DNA from: Nitrospinota bacterium
GTDB lineage: Bacteria > UBA8248 > JACPRG01
Reading direction: 5' to 3'
Assembly (NCBI GenBank): GCA_030740135.1
Contig: JASLXW010000144.1
Location: forward strand, 1-8,859
DNA length: 8,859 nt
In this document: positions 1 to 6,868 of the stretch, piece by piece
Position numbering within the stretch: position 1 is the first letter of the stretch
Layout: each line of letters begins with the position of its first letter
Notes under the pieces: generated by a model
Databases searched by the model: none
Told to the model about the DNA's origin: nothing
The model's input: the letters and a program-made list of their open reading frames with translations, nothing else
Program-made: the position numbers and the translations under genes

Positions 1-2634
1 GGCGGCTGTTGCGGGACCACGCCCGCCCACATCGCCGCGCTGGACGAGATGCTCCGCAAACGCGCCCGGGGCCGCCGGCCCGCGCCGGTTCGGCGATCGG
101 TGCACTGGGTTCCCTCCCTCGCGTCGCTTTACCAGCAGGTCCCCCTGCGGCAGGAGAACGCCTTCCTGTCCATCGGGGAGCGGTGCAACGCCAACGGATC
201 GAGGAAATTCCGGCGGTTCCAGGAGCAGGAAGACTGGGACGGCGCGGTGGGCATGGGACGGGAGCAGGAAAAAGAAGGCTCCCACGCCCTGGACGTGTGC
301 ACCGCGTTCGTCGGCCGGGACGAGGCGTCCGACATGACCGAGGTGATCTCCCGCATGCGCGGCGCCGTCACCGTCCCGTTGGTCCTCGACTCGACCGAAC
401 TGCCGGTCCTCGAAGCCGCGCTGAAGCTCTACGGCGGCAAGGCGGCGATCAACTCGATCAACTTCGAGGACGGAGAGGGGCCCGCCGCGGCGCGGCTGGA
501 GCTGGCGAAGAAGTTCGGCGCGGCGGTCATCGCCCTGACCATCGACGAGGCGGGCATGGCCAAGACCGTCGAGGACAAGATGCGCATCGCCCGCCGGCTC
601 CACGATTTCGCCTGCAACCGCCACGGGTTGCCCCCTTCCGATCTGTTATTCGACCCGCTGACGTTCACCATCTGCACCGGCAACGAGGACGACCGCAAGC
701 TCGGGCTCTGGACCCTGGAGGCCATCGAGCGGCTCCAGGACGAGCTTCCCGAATGCCAGATCATCCTGGGGCTCTCGAACACCTCCTTCGGCCTCAAGCC
801 GGCGTCCCGGCACGTCCTCAACTCGGTCTACCTGGACCACGCCCTGAAGCGGGGGCTGACGGGCGCCATCCTGCACGCCAGCAAGATCATTCCCCTGCAC
901 CGGATTCCGCCGGACGAGCTGAAGTCCGCCGAAGACCTCATCTTCGACTGGCGAAGCGAGGGCTACGACCCGCTCCAGTCCTTCATCGCCCATTTCGAGG
1001 ACCGGACCACCGCGAAGGAGACGGTGAAGGAGCGGCCCGCGGAGGTCGAGGAGAGGCTGAAGCAGCGGATCATCGACGGCGACCGCCAGGGTCTCGAAGC
1101 GGACCTGGACGAGGCCCTCCAAAAGCACCCGCCCCTCGACATCGTCAACATCCACCTTCTCGGCGGGATGAAGGTGGTCGGGGACCTTTTCGGGTCGGGC
1201 CAGATGCAACTCCCCTTCGTCCTCCAATCGGCCGAGACGATGAAGGCGGCGGTCGCCCACCTCGAACCGCACATGGAGCGGGCCGAGGGCCGGGCCAAGG
1301 GCACCATCGTCCTGGCCACGGTGAAGGGGGACGTGCACGACATCGGCAAGAACCTGGTCGACATCATCCTGACCAACAACGGCTACCGGGTCATCAACCT
1401 CGGGACCAAGCAGTCCATCGCCTCGATCCTCGAAGCGGCCCGGGCGCACGGGGCCGACGCCATCGGGATGTCCGGTCTTCTGGTGAAATCGACGGTCATC
1501 ATGCGGGAAAACCTGGAGGAGATGGCCCGGCAGGGGATCGCGCCGCCCGTGTTTCTGGGCGGGGCCGCGCTGACGCGCAAGTACGTCGAAGAAGACTGCG
1601 CGCGCGCCTATGAATCGGGGGGGGTGGCTTACGCCCCGGACGCCTTCGGCGGCCTGGACCTGATGGCCAAGGTGGCGGAGGGCACGTTCGACGCCCACAT
1701 CGAGGCGGCCCGGCAAAGGCGCGCCCGCCGCCCGGCCCCGAAGAAACCGGACCCCGGGGAAACCGCCCGCGAAGACGTCCGCCGCCCCGTCGCGCTCGAG
1801 GAGATCCGATTGAGGCGGGCCGATCTGGCCGACGCCGTGGACGTTCCCGAGCCCCCATTTTGGGGACCGCGCGTCGTCGAGCGGATCTCCCTCAAGTCAC
1901 TGGTCCCCTACCTGAACGAGACCATGCTTTTCCACTTCCAGTGGGGGTTCAAAAAAGGCGGGCGCTCCGCGCCGGAACTCAAATCCTGGATCGGCCGGGA
2001 GATCCGCCCGATTCTCAACCGGATGGTCCGGACGGTCATCGAAGAGAAGACCTTCGCCCCCCAGGCGGCGTATGGATACTGGAAAGCGGCGTCCGAGGGC
2101 GACGACGTGGTCCTGTTCGACGAGACCGGCGAGCGGGAGGCCGCCCGTTTCCACCTGCCGCGCCAAACCCGGAAGGACGGGCTCTGCATCGCCGACTTCT
2201 TCCGGGACATCGGAACGGGCGAGCGGGACGTCATCGCGCTCCAGGTGGTGACCATCGGCCAGCGGGCCTCGGACACCGCCCGGGAGTGGTTCGCCGACAA
2301 CCGCTACCAGGATTACCTCTACCTGCACGGCCTCGGCGTCGAGACGGCCGAGGCGTTGGCCGAGTACGTCCACAAACGAATCCGGGCGGAGCTCGGCTTC
2401 GGACACCTGGACGAGCGGGACATACACAGGATGCTCAAGCAGGGCTACCGGGGGTCGCGCTATTCCTTCGGCTACCCGGCCTGTCCGAACCTGGCGGACC
2501 AGCGCAAGCTTCTGGATCTTCTGGGCGCGGAGCGGATCGGGATCGAGATGAGCGAAGAGGACCAGCTCCACCCCGAGCAGAGCACCTCGGCCATCGTCCT
2601 CCATCACCCGCAGGCGAAATATTTCTCGGTCTGA
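1..2634 (+). CDS. metH: Methionine synthase MetH, cobalamin-dependent, C-terminal 877 residues (5' end outside window)
   Basis: The enzyme transfers the methyl group of 5-methyltetrahydrofolate through cobalamin to homocysteine, making methionine in the cytoplasm. The frame is open from base 1. Numbering from there, residues 1-6 read GGCCGT, the last two zinc-binding cysteines of the homocysteine domain, so about a quarter of the protein (family about 1200 residues) is missing. The pterin-binding domain begins near residue 53 (LSIGERCNANGSRKF) and runs to about 305. The B12 cap spans about 340-425. The B12-binding domain at about 433-560 has the DxHxxG motif (D444, H446, G449); H446 should be the lower cobalt ligand. 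After a basic, proline-rich linker (about 565-620), the reactivation domain carries GYPACP (824-829) and ends in HHPQAKYFSV, so the C-terminus is complete at TGA. An ATG at base 49 is internal and not the start. Its converging neighbour is the AhpD-like gene. Family and domain order are secure; the missing N-terminus is inferred. Confidence 0.97.
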   Translation, partial: GGCCGTTPAHIAALDEMLRKRARGRRPAPVRRSVHWVPSLASLYQQVPLRQENAFLSIGERCNANGSRKFRRFQEQEDWDGAVGMGREQEKEGSHALDVCTAFVGRDEASDMTEVISRMRGAVTVPLVLDSTELPVLEAALKLYGGKAAINSINFEDGEGPAAARLELAKKFGAAVIALTIDEAGMAKTVEDKMRIARRLHDFACNRHGLPPSDLLFDPLTFTICTGNEDDRKLGLWTLEAIERLQDELPECQIILGLSNTSFGLKPASRHVLNSVYLDHALKRGLTGAILHASKIIPLHRIPPDELKSAEDLIFDWRSEGYDPLQSFIAHFEDRTTAKETVKERPAEVEERLKQRIIDGDRQGLEADLDEALQKHPPLDIVNIHLLGGMKVVGDLFGSGQMQLPFVLQSAETMKAAVAHLEPHMERAEGRAKGTIVLATVKGDVHDIGKNLVDIILTNNGYRVINLGTKQSIASILEAARAHGADAIGMSGLLVKSTVIMRENLEEMARQGIAPPVFLGGAALTRKYVEEDCARAYESGGVAYAPDAFGGLDLMAKVAEGTFDAHIEAARQRRARRPAPKKPDPGETAREDVRRPVALEEIRLRRADLADAVDVPEPPFWGPRVVERISLKSLVPYLNETMLFHFQWGFKKGGRSAPELKSWIGREIRPILNRMVRTVIEEKTFAPQAAYGYWKAASEGDDVVLFDETGEREAARFHLPRQTRKDGLCIADFFRDIGTGERDVIALQVVTIGQRASDTAREWFADNRYQDYLYLHGLGVETAEALAEYVHKRIRAELGFGHLDERDIHRMLKQGYRGSRYSFGYPACPNLADQRKLLDLLGAERIGIEMSEEDQLHPEQSTSAIVLHHPQAKYFSV

Positions 2635-2654
2635 TCCGGGCGATGAGCGCGCAA

Positions 2655-2677
2655 CGGCGGACCGAACCCCTCCGCCG
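2655..2677. terminator. Candidate terminator hairpin between converging metH and AhpD-like genes
   Basis: A perfect 7-bp GC-rich inverted repeat, CGGCGGA (2655-2661) and TCCGCCG (2671-2677), encloses a 9-nt loop. It starts 21 bases after the metH stop and is followed by ATTTGAG, not a clear T-run. It could end transcription from metH or, on the other strand, from the AhpD-like gene. The absence of a real U-tract keeps confidence moderate. Confidence 0.4.
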
Positions 2678-2740
2678 ATTTGAGAAGGGCCGAAACCCGG
2701 CCGCGTCCGGCCCCCGGCGCCTCCATCGCCGCAGTCGGCC

Positions 2741-3274
2741 TTACGCGTCCAGGTCCACCCCCAAACCGTTCGCCCGGCGGTTGGTGTAGTTGAAGTAACC
2801 GACGATCTGCACCACGTCGAAGATGTCTTCGTCGGTCATCCCTTCCTCCCGCATGGGCGTCAGGTCCGCTTCCGACACCTCTTTGGGGTGCAGGGTCAGC
2901 TTCTCGGAATACTCCAGCATCCTCATCGTCCGGGCGTCGATATCCGCTTTCCTGAAATCCTCCATGATCTGCCGGGTGAGCGCATCGTCGCCGGTTTCTT
3001 TACGGAGAGACCCTCCGTGATTGTCCACTCAGTACTCGCACCCGTTGACGGCGGAGACGACGATGGCCACCATTTCTCTCTGCGCCCGGGACAGGCCCGA
3101 TGGTCCGTAGAACACGGCCTCGTAGAGCGCGCTGAGCCCGAACAGCACGCTGGGCCTCAGGCTGGACAACTTGAAGATGCCCCGGACGCACCCGTCTCTT
3201 TCGATGAGCTTGTCGTAGAACTCCTTGATCTCGCCGGTCGCTTCAGCGGGCTCGATCTGCCGAACATACGCCAT
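2741..3274 (-). CDS. AhpD-like peroxidase-related selenoprotein, in-frame UGA read as selenocysteine
   Basis: This is a member of the carboxymuconolactone decarboxylase/AhpD superfamily, closest to the 'uncharacterized peroxidase-related enzyme' group, thiol-dependent peroxidases of the cytoplasm. The start chosen is ATG at 3274, with AGGAG six bases upstream. A TTG seven codons earlier overlaps that site and is less likely. Residues 1-81 run to NGCEY, then comes TGA (3029-3031), then 95 further residues in the same frame beginning VDNHGG and ending RANGLGVDLDA. Read through, the product is 177 residues, normal for this group. Spacing matches the AhpD active site of Mycobacterium tuberculosis (E118, C130, C133, H137): E67, C79, position 82, H86. 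The UGA therefore replaces the peroxidatic cysteine, giving CxxU. A SECIS-type hairpin follows at once. UGA ends other genes here, so the code is not reassigned. The GTG at 3028 is a false start for the distal half. A nonsense mutation is the alternative but fits the hairpin poorly. Confidence 0.9.
3002..3018 (-). promoter_or_regulatory. Bacterial SECIS element for selenocysteine insertion
   Basis: In the mRNA, ten bases after the UGA, the six-base stem ACGGAG (3018-3013) pairs perfectly with CUCCGU (3007-3002) around the loop GGUCU (3012-3008). The SelB-binding loop of Escherichia coli fdhF SECIS also contains GGUCU. There the conserved guanines lie about 18 bases after the UGA; here the first loop G is 17 bases after it. 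The element lies inside codons H86-R91, so these bases both encode protein and form the RNA signal. The match is by eye; SelB itself is not in this window. Confidence 0.85.
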
Positions 3275-3406
3275 CTTCCACTCCTCCCTCCTCAACCCGG
3301 GTTGTCAGCGTCGGCGACATGGCGGACCGGATAGCCCTTTTCCACGTCCCCCTTGCCGACTGAATCACCTCGCCCTCTCCAAACGAGAAAAAGACACGGC
3401 GCTCGT

Positions 3407-3436
3407 AGTATATTCCGGGATGCGTCTTGTTCTCCA
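3407..3436 (-). promoter_or_regulatory. Weak sigma70-like promoter candidate for the AhpD-like gene
   Basis: On the minus strand, TATACT (3412-3407) resembles a -10 box (5 of 6). TGGAGA (3436-3431) gives a 4 of 6 match to a -35 box at 18 bp. It would leave a leader of about 130 bases before the AhpD-like start. The rest of the 226-base gap between this gene and the divergent MBL gene shows no convincing ORF or RNA. Confidence 0.25.
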
Positions 3437-3521
3437 TCGGAAGCCGTCCGGCGTGGAGCAAGGATTGAACTTCATGTCCTGATCACTGCCGCGCAAACAT
3501 GAGACAGAGAGGAGGGCCGTC

Positions 3522-4409
3522 ATGGACAAGTGGCGTTTGGGGGATTTCACGATTGAGCGGGTGATAGAGTTCGAGAAGCCGGTGCTGGACCCTTACGTGC
3601 TTTACCCCGACGCGACCGAGGAAGCGATCGATGTCCACCGGCACTGGCTGGAGCCCGGCCTGCTCGACCCCGAAACCGGGCTGCTCATCCTCGCCTTTCA
3701 CTCCTTCGTCATCCGAACCCCGCGTCACATCATCCTGGTCGACACTTGCGGGGGCAACGACAAGAACCGGCCGGATCGGGCCCGCTACCACATGAACCGG
3801 TGGCCCTATCTGGAGAACCTCTCGGCGAGCGGGCTCCGGCCCGAGGACGTGGACTTTGTCCTGTGCACCCACCTGCACGTCGACCACGTCGGCTGGAACA
3901 CCCGCCTGTTGGACGGCCGGTGGACGCCGACCTTTCCGAACGCCCGGTATCTCTTCGGCCGTATGGAATGGGAGTTCTGGCAGGCGGAATTCAAAGACCC
4001 CGGCTCAAGCGAGGCTCCGCACTACGAGGACAGCATCCTCCCGGTGGTCGAAGCCGGCCAGGCCGTGTTTGTAGAAAACGATCACGCCATCGAGGACGGG
4101 CTCTGGCTCTCACCGGCGCCGGGGCACACGCCGGGGCAGGTCTGCCTTCACTTGTCGTCCGGCGGCCGCGAGGCGGTCATGACCGGCGACCTGATGCACC
4201 ATGCCATCCAGTGCGCCGAACCCGATTGGAGCACCTGTTTCTGCTCCGACCCGGCGCTGTCGCGGCGGACGCGGCGGTCCTTCCTGGACCGCTACGCCGA
4301 GACGGATACGCTGGTTCTGCCCGCCCACTTCCCGACGCCCTCGGCCGGCCGGATCGTCCGCGGCGGCGACGCCTGGAGGTTCGCCTTCGAAGGGGGCGCT
4401 GAAGTGTGA
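3522..4409 (+). CDS. MBL-fold metallo-hydrolase
   Basis: This 295-residue protein is a metallo-beta-lactamase-fold hydrolase, expected to bind two metal ions and to be cytoplasmic (no signal peptide visible). Start ATG has AGGAGG six bases upstream. Metal-ligand motifs are complete: HLHVDH (H117, H119, D121, H122), GHTPG (H202), TGD (D223) and PAHF (H269). The N-terminal 75 residues form the usual beta-strand opening ending in IILVDTCGG. Sequence style and length resemble the group that includes quorum-quenching lactonases and many uncharacterised hydrolases of environmental bacteria. The substrate cannot be told from sequence, and lactonase activity is only one possibility. It stands alone, diverging from the AhpD-like gene and converging with the aldo/keto reductase. 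Two cysteines close together (C239, C241) between the D223 and H269 ligands are a minor oddity. Confidence 0.9.
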   Translation: MDKWRLGDFTIERVIEFEKPVLDPYVLYPDATEEAIDVHRHWLEPGLLDPETGLLILAFHSFVIRTPRHIILVDTCGGNDKNRPDRARYHMNRWPYLENLSASGLRPEDVDFVLCTHLHVDHVGWNTRLLDGRWTPTFPNARYLFGRMEWEFWQAEFKDPGSSEAPHYEDSILPVVEAGQAVFVENDHAIEDGLWLSPAPGHTPGQVCLHLSSGGREAVMTGDLMHHAIQCAEPDWSTCFCSDPALSRRTRRSFLDRYAETDTLVLPAHFPTPSAGRIVRGGDAWRFAFEGGAEV

Positions 4410-4422
4410 CGGGCCGGGATCC

Positions 4423-4473
4423 CCAATAGATTCATTCGGGGGCGGGCCTAGACCGGCGCCTACATCCAATAGA
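4423..4473. repeat. Short direct repeat in the GC-rich gap between converging genes
   Basis: CCAATAGA occurs at 4423-4430 and again at 4466-4473. Between them lie C/G-rich segments around CCTAGACC that can form imperfect hairpins. The gap (4410-4533) has no gene. Without copies elsewhere I cannot say whether it is part of a dispersed intergenic repeat or merely a terminator region. No clean terminator was found. Confidence 0.25.
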
Positions 4474-4533
4474 CCCCGGCCGCCCGCAGGAGCGGTCCTA
4501 CCGTTTCGATCTTCGGTGGGTGGGATATCCGGG

Positions 4534-5373
4534 TCAACGCCACAGGCGCGAGAGGTCGTCTTTGTCGAGGCGCAGCCGCTCGGCGGCGACATTCTCCCGG
4601 AGGTGGTCAATCGATCCGGTTCCGGGGATCGGGAGGATCACCTTGGAGCGGTGGAGCAGGCCGGCCAGCATCACCTGCGCGACCGTCGCGCCGTGCTTGC
4701 CGGCGACTTGCCGCATCCCGGCGTCGTTCAGGGGGAGCCGCCCGTCCGCCAGAGGCCTCCAGGGGATGTACGCGATCCCCTTTTCCTCGCAAAATTCCAG
4801 CACGTCATGGCCGTCCCGGGAGGTGACGTTAAAGAGGTTTTGGACCGAGACGACGCTCACTTCCCGGCGGGCTTCCGTGAGCTGGTCGAGGTTGACGTTC
4901 GATACGCCGATATACCGGATCTTTCCCTCTTGTTGAAAATCCCTGAGCGCGCCGATGGACTCCGAAAACGGGACCCGGGAGTCAGGCGTATGAAACTGGT
5001 AGAGGTCGATCCGGTCCACCTGAAGACGCTTCAGGCTCCCCTCCAGGGCGTTGCGTAGATGCTCCGGTCTTCCATCCGGCGTCCAGGCGCCCTCGGTGGG
5101 ATGCCGGAACCCGCCCTTCGTGGCGATGACCAGGCCCCGGTAGGGGTGCAGCGCTTCGCGCACCGCGTTCTCGGCGTGCTCCGGCCCGTATGAGTCGGCC
5201 GTGTCGATGAAGTTCACCCCCAGGCGGACGGCCTCGTTCAGGAGTTCCCCGGCCCCGGGAAGGGGCGGCCCGAAGCCTCTGCCGGTCGTGACAAAGAGGG
5301 TTCCGAACCCCATCCGCCGGATTTTCAGGTCCCCGCCCAGGTTGAACGTTTCCACAAACGTCTCGTTCGTCAT
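4534..5373 (-). CDS. Aldo/keto reductase
   Basis: This 279-residue protein is an NADPH-dependent aldo/keto reductase with a TIM-barrel fold, reducing aldehydes or ketones in the cytoplasm. The catalytic tetrad is complete: D57 (FIDTAD), Y62 (SYG), K86 (IATKGG) and H128 (YQFHTP). Downstream are the usual IGVSN segment (155-159) and the C-terminal cofactor region IPIPGTGSIDHLREN (about 247-261). The length is typical. Start is ATG at 5373, with GGAG about ten bases upstream, a rather distant site. It begins 48 bases after the stop of the PPOX-fold gene on the same strand, so the two are probably cotranscribed. The substrate is unknown; this YQFHTPDSRVP-type sequence is common among uncharacterised bacterial reductases. 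It ends in an ordinary TGA with no SECIS-like hairpin noticed behind it. Confidence 0.93.
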   Translation of the reverse strand: MTNETFVETFNLGGDLKIRRMGFGTLFVTTGRGFGPPLPGAGELLNEAVRLGVNFIDTADSYGPEHAENAVREALHPYRGLVIATKGGFRHPTEGAWTPDGRPEHLRNALEGSLKRLQVDRIDLYQFHTPDSRVPFSESIGALRDFQQEGKIRYIGVSNVNLDQLTEARREVSVVSVQNLFNVTSRDGHDVLEFCEEKGIAYIPWRPLADGRLPLNDAGMRQVAGKHGATVAQVMLAGLLHRSKVILPIPGTGSIDHLRENVAAERLRLDKDDLSRLWR

Positions 5374-5421
5374 GATGGCTTTGCTCCGGCCTCCGATCTC
5401 ATTCCCGGATGGATGACGGGG

Positions 5422-5847
5422 CTATTCACGCACCTGACCGTACACCCGATCGGGACGCACCAGAACGACCACGCCCTCCTGGGCCCGCATCGCCCGGTCG
5501 TACTCCTCCCAGTCCGGATGATCCTTGTCCCCGCAGGCCCGATAAACCTCGCGGAGCAACTTCCGGACCTCTTCGGCGTCCGTATTGTCATAATCGAACA
5601 ATCGCGCCTCGCCCTCGACGGTCACCCAGCTATGCCAGGTTTTCGAGACCGCCAATACGCTGCAACGCGGGTCGCGGCGCAGATTTCTGACCTTGGCCGA
5701 TTTGCCGTGCACGGCCACGAACGCGGCCTGCCCCTGGTGCGCCCCGCAGACGACGATGCTCGAATGCGCCGCGCCGTTGGCCTGATGGGTCGTTACGACG
5801 CTCCAGTGATGACGCTCGAAAAACGGCCGGGCCTCTTCGAAGTTCAT
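5422..5847 (-). CDS. PPOX-fold flavin or F420-binding protein (pyridoxamine 5'-phosphate oxidase family)
   Basis: This 141-residue protein has the split-barrel layout of small PPOX-family proteins. An N-terminal helix (MNFEEARPFFERHHW) leads into strands with VVTTHQANG and HSSIVV. Next come a central K-x-x-N-L-R-R-D-P-R segment (about 52-60) and the SKTWHSWVTVEGEARLFD strand pair. The C-terminus ends VLVRPDRVYGQVRE. The K-NLRRDPR pattern is usual in PPOX-class F420-dependent reductases and related flavin proteins. The cofactor (FMN, F420 or haem) cannot be settled by eye. Start is ATG at 5847 with GTGAGAG just upstream. It is the first gene of a likely two-gene transcript with the aldo/keto reductase. 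A promoter candidate and a perfect hairpin lie in its leader. Confidence 0.85.
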   Translation of the reverse strand: MNFEEARPFFERHHWSVVTTHQANGAAHSSIVVCGAHQGQAAFVAVHGKSAKVRNLRRDPRCSVLAVSKTWHSWVTVEGEARLFDYDNTDAEEVRKLLREVYRACGDKDHPDWEEYDRAMRAQEGVVVLVRPDRVYGQVRE

Positions 5848-5870
5848 ATCGCTCTCACCCTTAACGAAAC

Positions 5871-5886
5871 GACCCGGACTCGGGTC
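5871..5886. promoter_or_regulatory. Perfect inverted repeat in the PPOX gene leader
   Basis: GACCCG (5871-5876) and CGGGTC (5881-5886) are exact reverse complements around a four-base loop. The element lies 23 bases before the PPOX start and downstream of the candidate promoter. It would therefore be in the mRNA leader, or could serve as an operator. It may be a repressor site, an RNA stability hairpin, or chance. Confidence 0.4.
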
Positions 5887-5915
5887 AGGTCCTCGTCCAC
5901 CGCCTTCTCCCCCCC

Positions 5916-5944
5916 GTTATATAAGAGGGGCCTTCCCACGCAAA
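5916..5944 (-). promoter_or_regulatory. Candidate sigma70 promoter for the PPOX/aldo-keto reductase pair
   Basis: On the minus strand, TATAAC (5921-5916) matches a -10 box in 5 of 6 positions. TTTGCG (5944-5939) is a weaker -35 box at the ideal 17-bp spacing. The AT-rich TTATATAA stands out in GC-rich surroundings. Transcription would start about 60 bases before the PPOX ATG. Confidence 0.4.
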
Positions 5945-6063
5945 GGACAATTTGGGCGCATTGGCGGGGTGCTGAGACAATCCACCGATGGCGATTCATT
6001 CGAAGCGCGAACCCCAAGATCATCGCTTGGCAAGAAATCCGGGCTGATCCAATCATTCAAGAC

Positions 6064-6093
6064 TTGACTCCATCGCGTATCCGATCACATATT
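6064..6093 (+). promoter_or_regulatory. Candidate sigma70 promoter for the methyltransferase gene
   Basis: TTGACT (6064-6069) matches the -35 box in 5 of 6 positions. CATATT (6088-6093), 18 bases later, matches the -10 box in 4 of 6. The leader would be about 105 bases and would include the inverted repeat at 6097-6117. Confidence 0.35.
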
Positions 6094-6096
6094 TCT

Positions 6097-6117
6097 CGGG
6101 GGTGTGATTCACGCCCG
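6097..6117. promoter_or_regulatory. Inverted repeat overlapping the expected transcription start of the methyltransferase gene
   Basis: CGGGGGTG (6097-6104) and CACGCCCG (6110-6117) form an 8-bp dyad with one mismatch around TGATT. It sits immediately after the candidate -10 box, where a bound repressor would block initiation. A role as operator is inference from position only. Confidence 0.3.
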
Positions 6118-6206
6118 ACCCGGCAATCCGATTCAGGTGAGAAATCCGCTCAAGCCCGAAAAAGACTTTCTCAACAACTTGCCGGTGGTCATTCCAGGAG
6201 AAGTTG

Positions 6207-6857
6207 ATGGAAAATGTCGTTGGCGCCCAGCATGAATTCCACGACGATCAGTACGCTCATGAATGGTCCAACCGCTTTGTTCCAACCCCTGAACGTCTCC
6301 AACTGTTTGACGCCATCATCGACCGAATCACCGGAACTTCTTTGCCTTCACGTCACATTGTCGAGTTGGGCATCGGCCCGGGCTATCTTGCCGCGCGACT
6401 ATTGGAAGCAATTCCCGAGGTCACTTATGAAGGGATCGACTTCTCCCGCTCGATGCTTGAGCTGGCGGCCGCTCGTCTTGCTTCCCATGCTTCCCGGGTT
6501 CAGTTCACGCAGGCGGATCTGACAACGGAAGATTGGGGGGAAAGGATTTCACGTCCCGTCGGGGCCATTGTTTCGACCTGGGCTTTGCACGATCTCGGGA
6601 GCGAGATGAACGCCCGGAATGTCTATCGAGCCTGTCGTCGGCTCCTTCCGGAAGGCGGAATGTTGCTGAATGGAGATTTCGTGAAACCGGACGGGGCCAA
6701 GCAAGAATATGAACCGGGACGGTTCCTGATATCACGCCATCTTGAGATTCTTCAGGAAGTCGGATTTCAAGAGGCCCAATGCTTGATCATGCTTGAAGAA
6801 GAATTGGAGAATCCAACGGCCGCCACCAATTATGCTTGTCTTCAGGCGGCTGCATAA
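6207..6857 (+). CDS. Class I SAM-dependent methyltransferase
   Basis: This 216-residue protein has the Rossmann-type methyltransferase core. Motif I is VELGIGPGYLA (52-62), followed by the acidic strand end GIDFSRSMLELA (76-87), QADL (102-105), and the motif IV region STWALHDL (123-130). LLPEGGMLLNGDF (146-158) precedes the final strands. It transfers a methyl group from S-adenosylmethionine to an unknown acceptor, and no substrate-specific domain is visible. Start is ATG at 6207 with AGGAG six bases upstream; a TTG directly before it is in frame but too close to that site. Of the first 34 codons only 17 end in G or C, against 27 of the first 34 in the MBL gene. This suggests a different origin from its neighbours. 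It stands alone, between a divergent PPOX gene and a converging amidohydrolase. Confidence 0.88.
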   Translation: MENVVGAQHEFHDDQYAHEWSNRFVPTPERLQLFDAIIDRITGTSLPSRHIVELGIGPGYLAARLLEAIPEVTYEGIDFSRSMLELAAARLASHASRVQFTQADLTTEDWGERISRPVGAIVSTWALHDLGSEMNARNVYRACRRLLPEGGMLLNGDFVKPDGAKQEYEPGRFLISRHLEILQEVGFQEAQCLIMLEEELENPTAATNYACLQAAA

Positions 6858-6868
6858 GAGATGTCAAC

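Larger units (their letters stand above)
5848..6206. other. Divergent intergenic region, 359 bases, without a gene
   Basis: This gap separates the PPOX gene (minus) from the methyltransferase gene (plus). Short open frames across it have no recognisable protein content. It holds a promoter candidate in each direction and two inverted repeats (5871-5886 and 6097-6117). From about 5950 onward its composition is more AT-rich than the rest of the window, like the methyltransferase gene that follows. No tRNA-like cloverleaf or riboswitch core was recognised. Confidence 0.6.

Noticed and set aside
9..1613. Plus-strand 534-residue ORF in the metH region
   Set aside because: Off-frame, arginine/proline-rich translation of the metH coding sequence with no domain content.
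2741..3028. Separate 95-residue gene starting at GTG 3028
   Set aside because: It begins immediately after the in-frame TGA, has no ribosome site of its own, and carries only the distal half of the AhpD-like fold. It is the read-through part of the selenoprotein.
3243..3461. Minus-strand 72-residue ORF across the AhpD/MBL gap
   Set aside because: It overlaps the real AhpD-like start in another frame and shows no recognisable domain or good ribosome site.
4534..4536. TGA ending the aldo/keto reductase as a second selenocysteine codon
   Set aside because: The protein is already full length there, the readthrough is short and unrelated, and no GGU-loop hairpin was found after it.
5844..6056. 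Minus-strand 70-residue ORF upstream of the PPOX gene
   Set aside because: It spans the promoter and leader hairpin region, looks like random translation, and matches no family.
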